Below, in pieces: positions 6,049 through 7,352 of a DNA stretch of 7,352 bases. The position numbers were made by a program, and so were the translations under genes. How positions within the stretch are numbered: the first letter of the stretch is position 1; every line of letters starts with the position of its first letter. The DNA is from Prolixibacteraceae bacterium (GTDB lineage Bacteria > Bacteroidota > Bacteroidia > Bacteroidales > Prolixibacteraceae). Below the pieces are notes generated by a model. That model was not told the origin of the DNA, did not search any database, and worked only from the letters and a program-made list of their open reading frames with translations. The stretch lies in contig JAFGGF010000141.1 in NCBI GenBank assembly GCA_016930735.1, positions 1 to 7,352 on the forward strand, read 5' to 3'.

Positions 6049-7352
6049 TTGAGTGAATTCAGGCAAATATTGACAAAATACTGGGGCTATGCCGATTTCC
6101 GTCCTTTACAACTTGAAATCATTGAATCGGTAGCAAGTGGGAAGGATACGCTTGGGCTTATGCCTACCGGTGGTGGAAAGTCCATCACTTTTCAGGTATA
6201 TTCGCTTTCAAAGGAGGGAACATGTATTGTTATCACACCTCTTATTGCACTTATGAAAGACCAGGTGGAAAACCTGACAAAAAGGGGTATTAAAGCACTT
6301 GCGATCCACAGCGGCATGTCGTTGCTCGAAATTAAAATTGCACTGGATAATGCTGTTTGGGGAAATAATAAATTCCTGTATATTTCTCCCGAACGAATAG
6401 CGACAACACGATTCAGGGAAAGGCTGAAAGATATGGATATTAACCTGATCGCTGTTGACGAGGCTCATTGTATTTCGCAATGGGGCTACGATTTCAGGCC
6501 CAGCTACCTGGAAATTAACAAACTCAGGCAACTGCTACCCGGCTGCCCTGTTTTGGCACTTACGGCAACTGCAACACCACGTGTTGTCAAAGATATTCAG
6601 GAAAAACTTGGCTTTAAAGAAGAAAACCTGCATACCACAAGTTTTTCACGTGATAATCTTACATACCTGGTCAGGGAACAGGAAGATAAATTAAAATACC
6701 TTATTCAATCGGTCTTAAAAACTTCAGGTAGTGGGATTGTTTATGTGCGAAGCCGAAAAGCTACAAGGGAAATTACAAATGCACTGAAAGAACATAAAAT
6801 TTCAGCTGATTATTACCATGCAGGGCTTCACTCCGAAACAAGGAACGAAAAACAGGATAAATGGAAAATGGGTAAAACAAAGGTAATTGTTGCAACCAAT
6901 GCCTTTGGGATGGGGATAGACAAACCTGATGTCAGGTATGTAATACACATGGACCCCCCTGATTCACTTGAAGCCTATTTCCAGGAAGCAGGCCGTGCAG
7001 GCCGCGACGGAAAAAAAGCGGTTGCAGTATTATTATATAACCATGCTGATAACCTGAAATTAAAAAAATATGTAACTACTGCATTTCCTGAAATTCCTAA
7101 TATTAAAAGGATTTACAATGCCGTTTGCAATTATTTGCAGATAGCTGAAGGATTTGGCATTGGTATGGTTTGCGATTTTAATATCGGAGTTTTTGCCGAA
7201 ACATTCCATTTTCAGATTTCAATGGTTTTTAACAGCCTGAAAATACTTCAGCAGGAAGGCTACCTTGAATTTACTGAAGAAGTTAACAGCCCTTCAAGGA
7301 TTTATTTTACCGTAAACCGTGATGATTTATACAGATTCCAGGTTGCCAATGC
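6049..7352 (+). CDS. recQ: RecQ-family ATP-dependent DNA helicase, N-terminal 434 residues (cut by window edge)
   Basis: A 3'-5' superfamily 2 DNA helicase for recombination and repair (family role). The frame is open from 6049 to the window end. Motifs appear in order: FRPLQ (Q-motif region) at about 14-22, Walker A GLMPTGGGKS at 36-45, ITPLIALMKDQV (motif Ia), Walker B with DEAH at 137-140, the RecQ aromatic-rich loop QWGYDFRPSY at 144-153, TATATP (motif III) at 172-177, GIVYVRSR (motif IV) at 229-236, AFGMGIDKPDVR (motif V) at 285-296 and QEAGRAGRDG (motif VI) at 312-321. After motif VI the protein continues with NYLQIAEGFGIGMVCDFNI; the four zinc-binding cysteines of the E. coli-type RecQ-Ct are not there. 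The likely start is TTG at 6049-6051, giving (M)SEFRQILTKYWGY, the normal RecQ beginning; an in-frame TAA lies three codons upstream and there is no ATG until codon 38, inside Walker A. No Shine-Dalgarno sequence precedes it. It diverges from guaB, so it is not co-transcribed with it. Confidence 0.95.
   Translation, partial: MSEFRQILTKYWGYADFRPLQLEIIESVASGKDTLGLMPTGGGKSITFQVYSLSKEGTCIVITPLIALMKDQVENLTKRGIKALAIHSGMSLLEIKIALDNAVWGNNKFLYISPERIATTRFRERLKDMDINLIAVDEAHCISQWGYDFRPSYLEINKLRQLLPGCPVLALTATATPRVVKDIQEKLGFKEENLHTTSFSRDNLTYLVREQEDKLKYLIQSVLKTSGSGIVYVRSRKATREITNALKEHKISADYYHAGLHSETRNEKQDKWKMGKTKVIVATNAFGMGIDKPDVRYVIHMDPPDSLEAYFQEAGRAGRDGKKAVAVLLYNHADNLKLKKYVTTAFPEIPNIKRIYNAVCNYLQIAEGFGIGMVCDFNIGVFAETFHFQISMVFNSLKILQQEGYLEFTEEVNSPSRIYFTVNRDDLYRFQVAN

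Noticed and set aside
6208..6531. Leftward open frame opposite the recQ helicase core
   Set aside because: The plus strand encodes RecQ motifs Ia through the aromatic loop without interruption here, so the antisense frame is a shadow.
1..7352. Mobile element, CRISPR array, toxin-antitoxin or defence system
   Set aside because: No transposase, integrase, terminal inverted repeats, spaced direct repeats or RNA genes are visible; all large frames belong to housekeeping or envelope-folding families.

Overview
The window looks like core chromosome of an AT-rich member of the Bacteroidota, probably order Bacteroidales or a close relative. The signs are: no Shine-Dalgarno sequences ahead of the genes, A-rich leaders, signal peptides that end in Ala-Gln, a TANNTTTG-type -7 element, a RecQ of the zinc-less Bacteroidota type, and SurA-like proteins in tandem next to guaB. 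I recognise this genus-level signature from family knowledge. No search was run.

Layout. Five genes read leftward (minus strand) from a divergent intergenic region at about 5913-6048: guaB (IMP dehydrogenase, 4440-5912), a 639-residue secreted peptidyl-prolyl isomerase with two parvulin domains (2498-4417), a 287-residue SurA-related lipoprotein without a recognisable parvulin domain (1645-2508), a 448-residue SurA-like chaperone (291-1637), and the first 70 codons of a MoxR-family AAA+ ATPase (1-212, cut by the window edge). The gaps are 22 bp, an 11-bp overlap, 7 bp and 78 bp, and I see no terminator between genes, so one transcript is likely. One gene reads rightward from the same intergenic region: recQ, opened by a TTG codon at 6049 and cut by the right edge after 434 codons.

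How the genes fit together. GuaB makes XMP for guanine nucleotide synthesis in the cytoplasm. The three following proteins carry export signals and should work in the periplasm, where SurA relatives escort unfolded outer-membrane proteins. The cluster appears to split the job: the 639-residue protein keeps the parvulin signature histidines in both domains, the 448-residue SurA keeps only one per domain, and the lipoprotein seems to keep only the substrate-binding helical part, tethered to a membrane. The MoxR ATPase is a cytoplasmic chaperone-type protein whose partner would lie beyond the left edge. RecQ is a DNA repair helicase that shares only the intergenic region.

I find no mobile element, CRISPR array, RNA gene or defence system. 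Almost every base is explained by housekeeping genes. The points most worth a second look are the division of labour among the three SurA-like proteins and the zinc-less RecQ with a TTG start.
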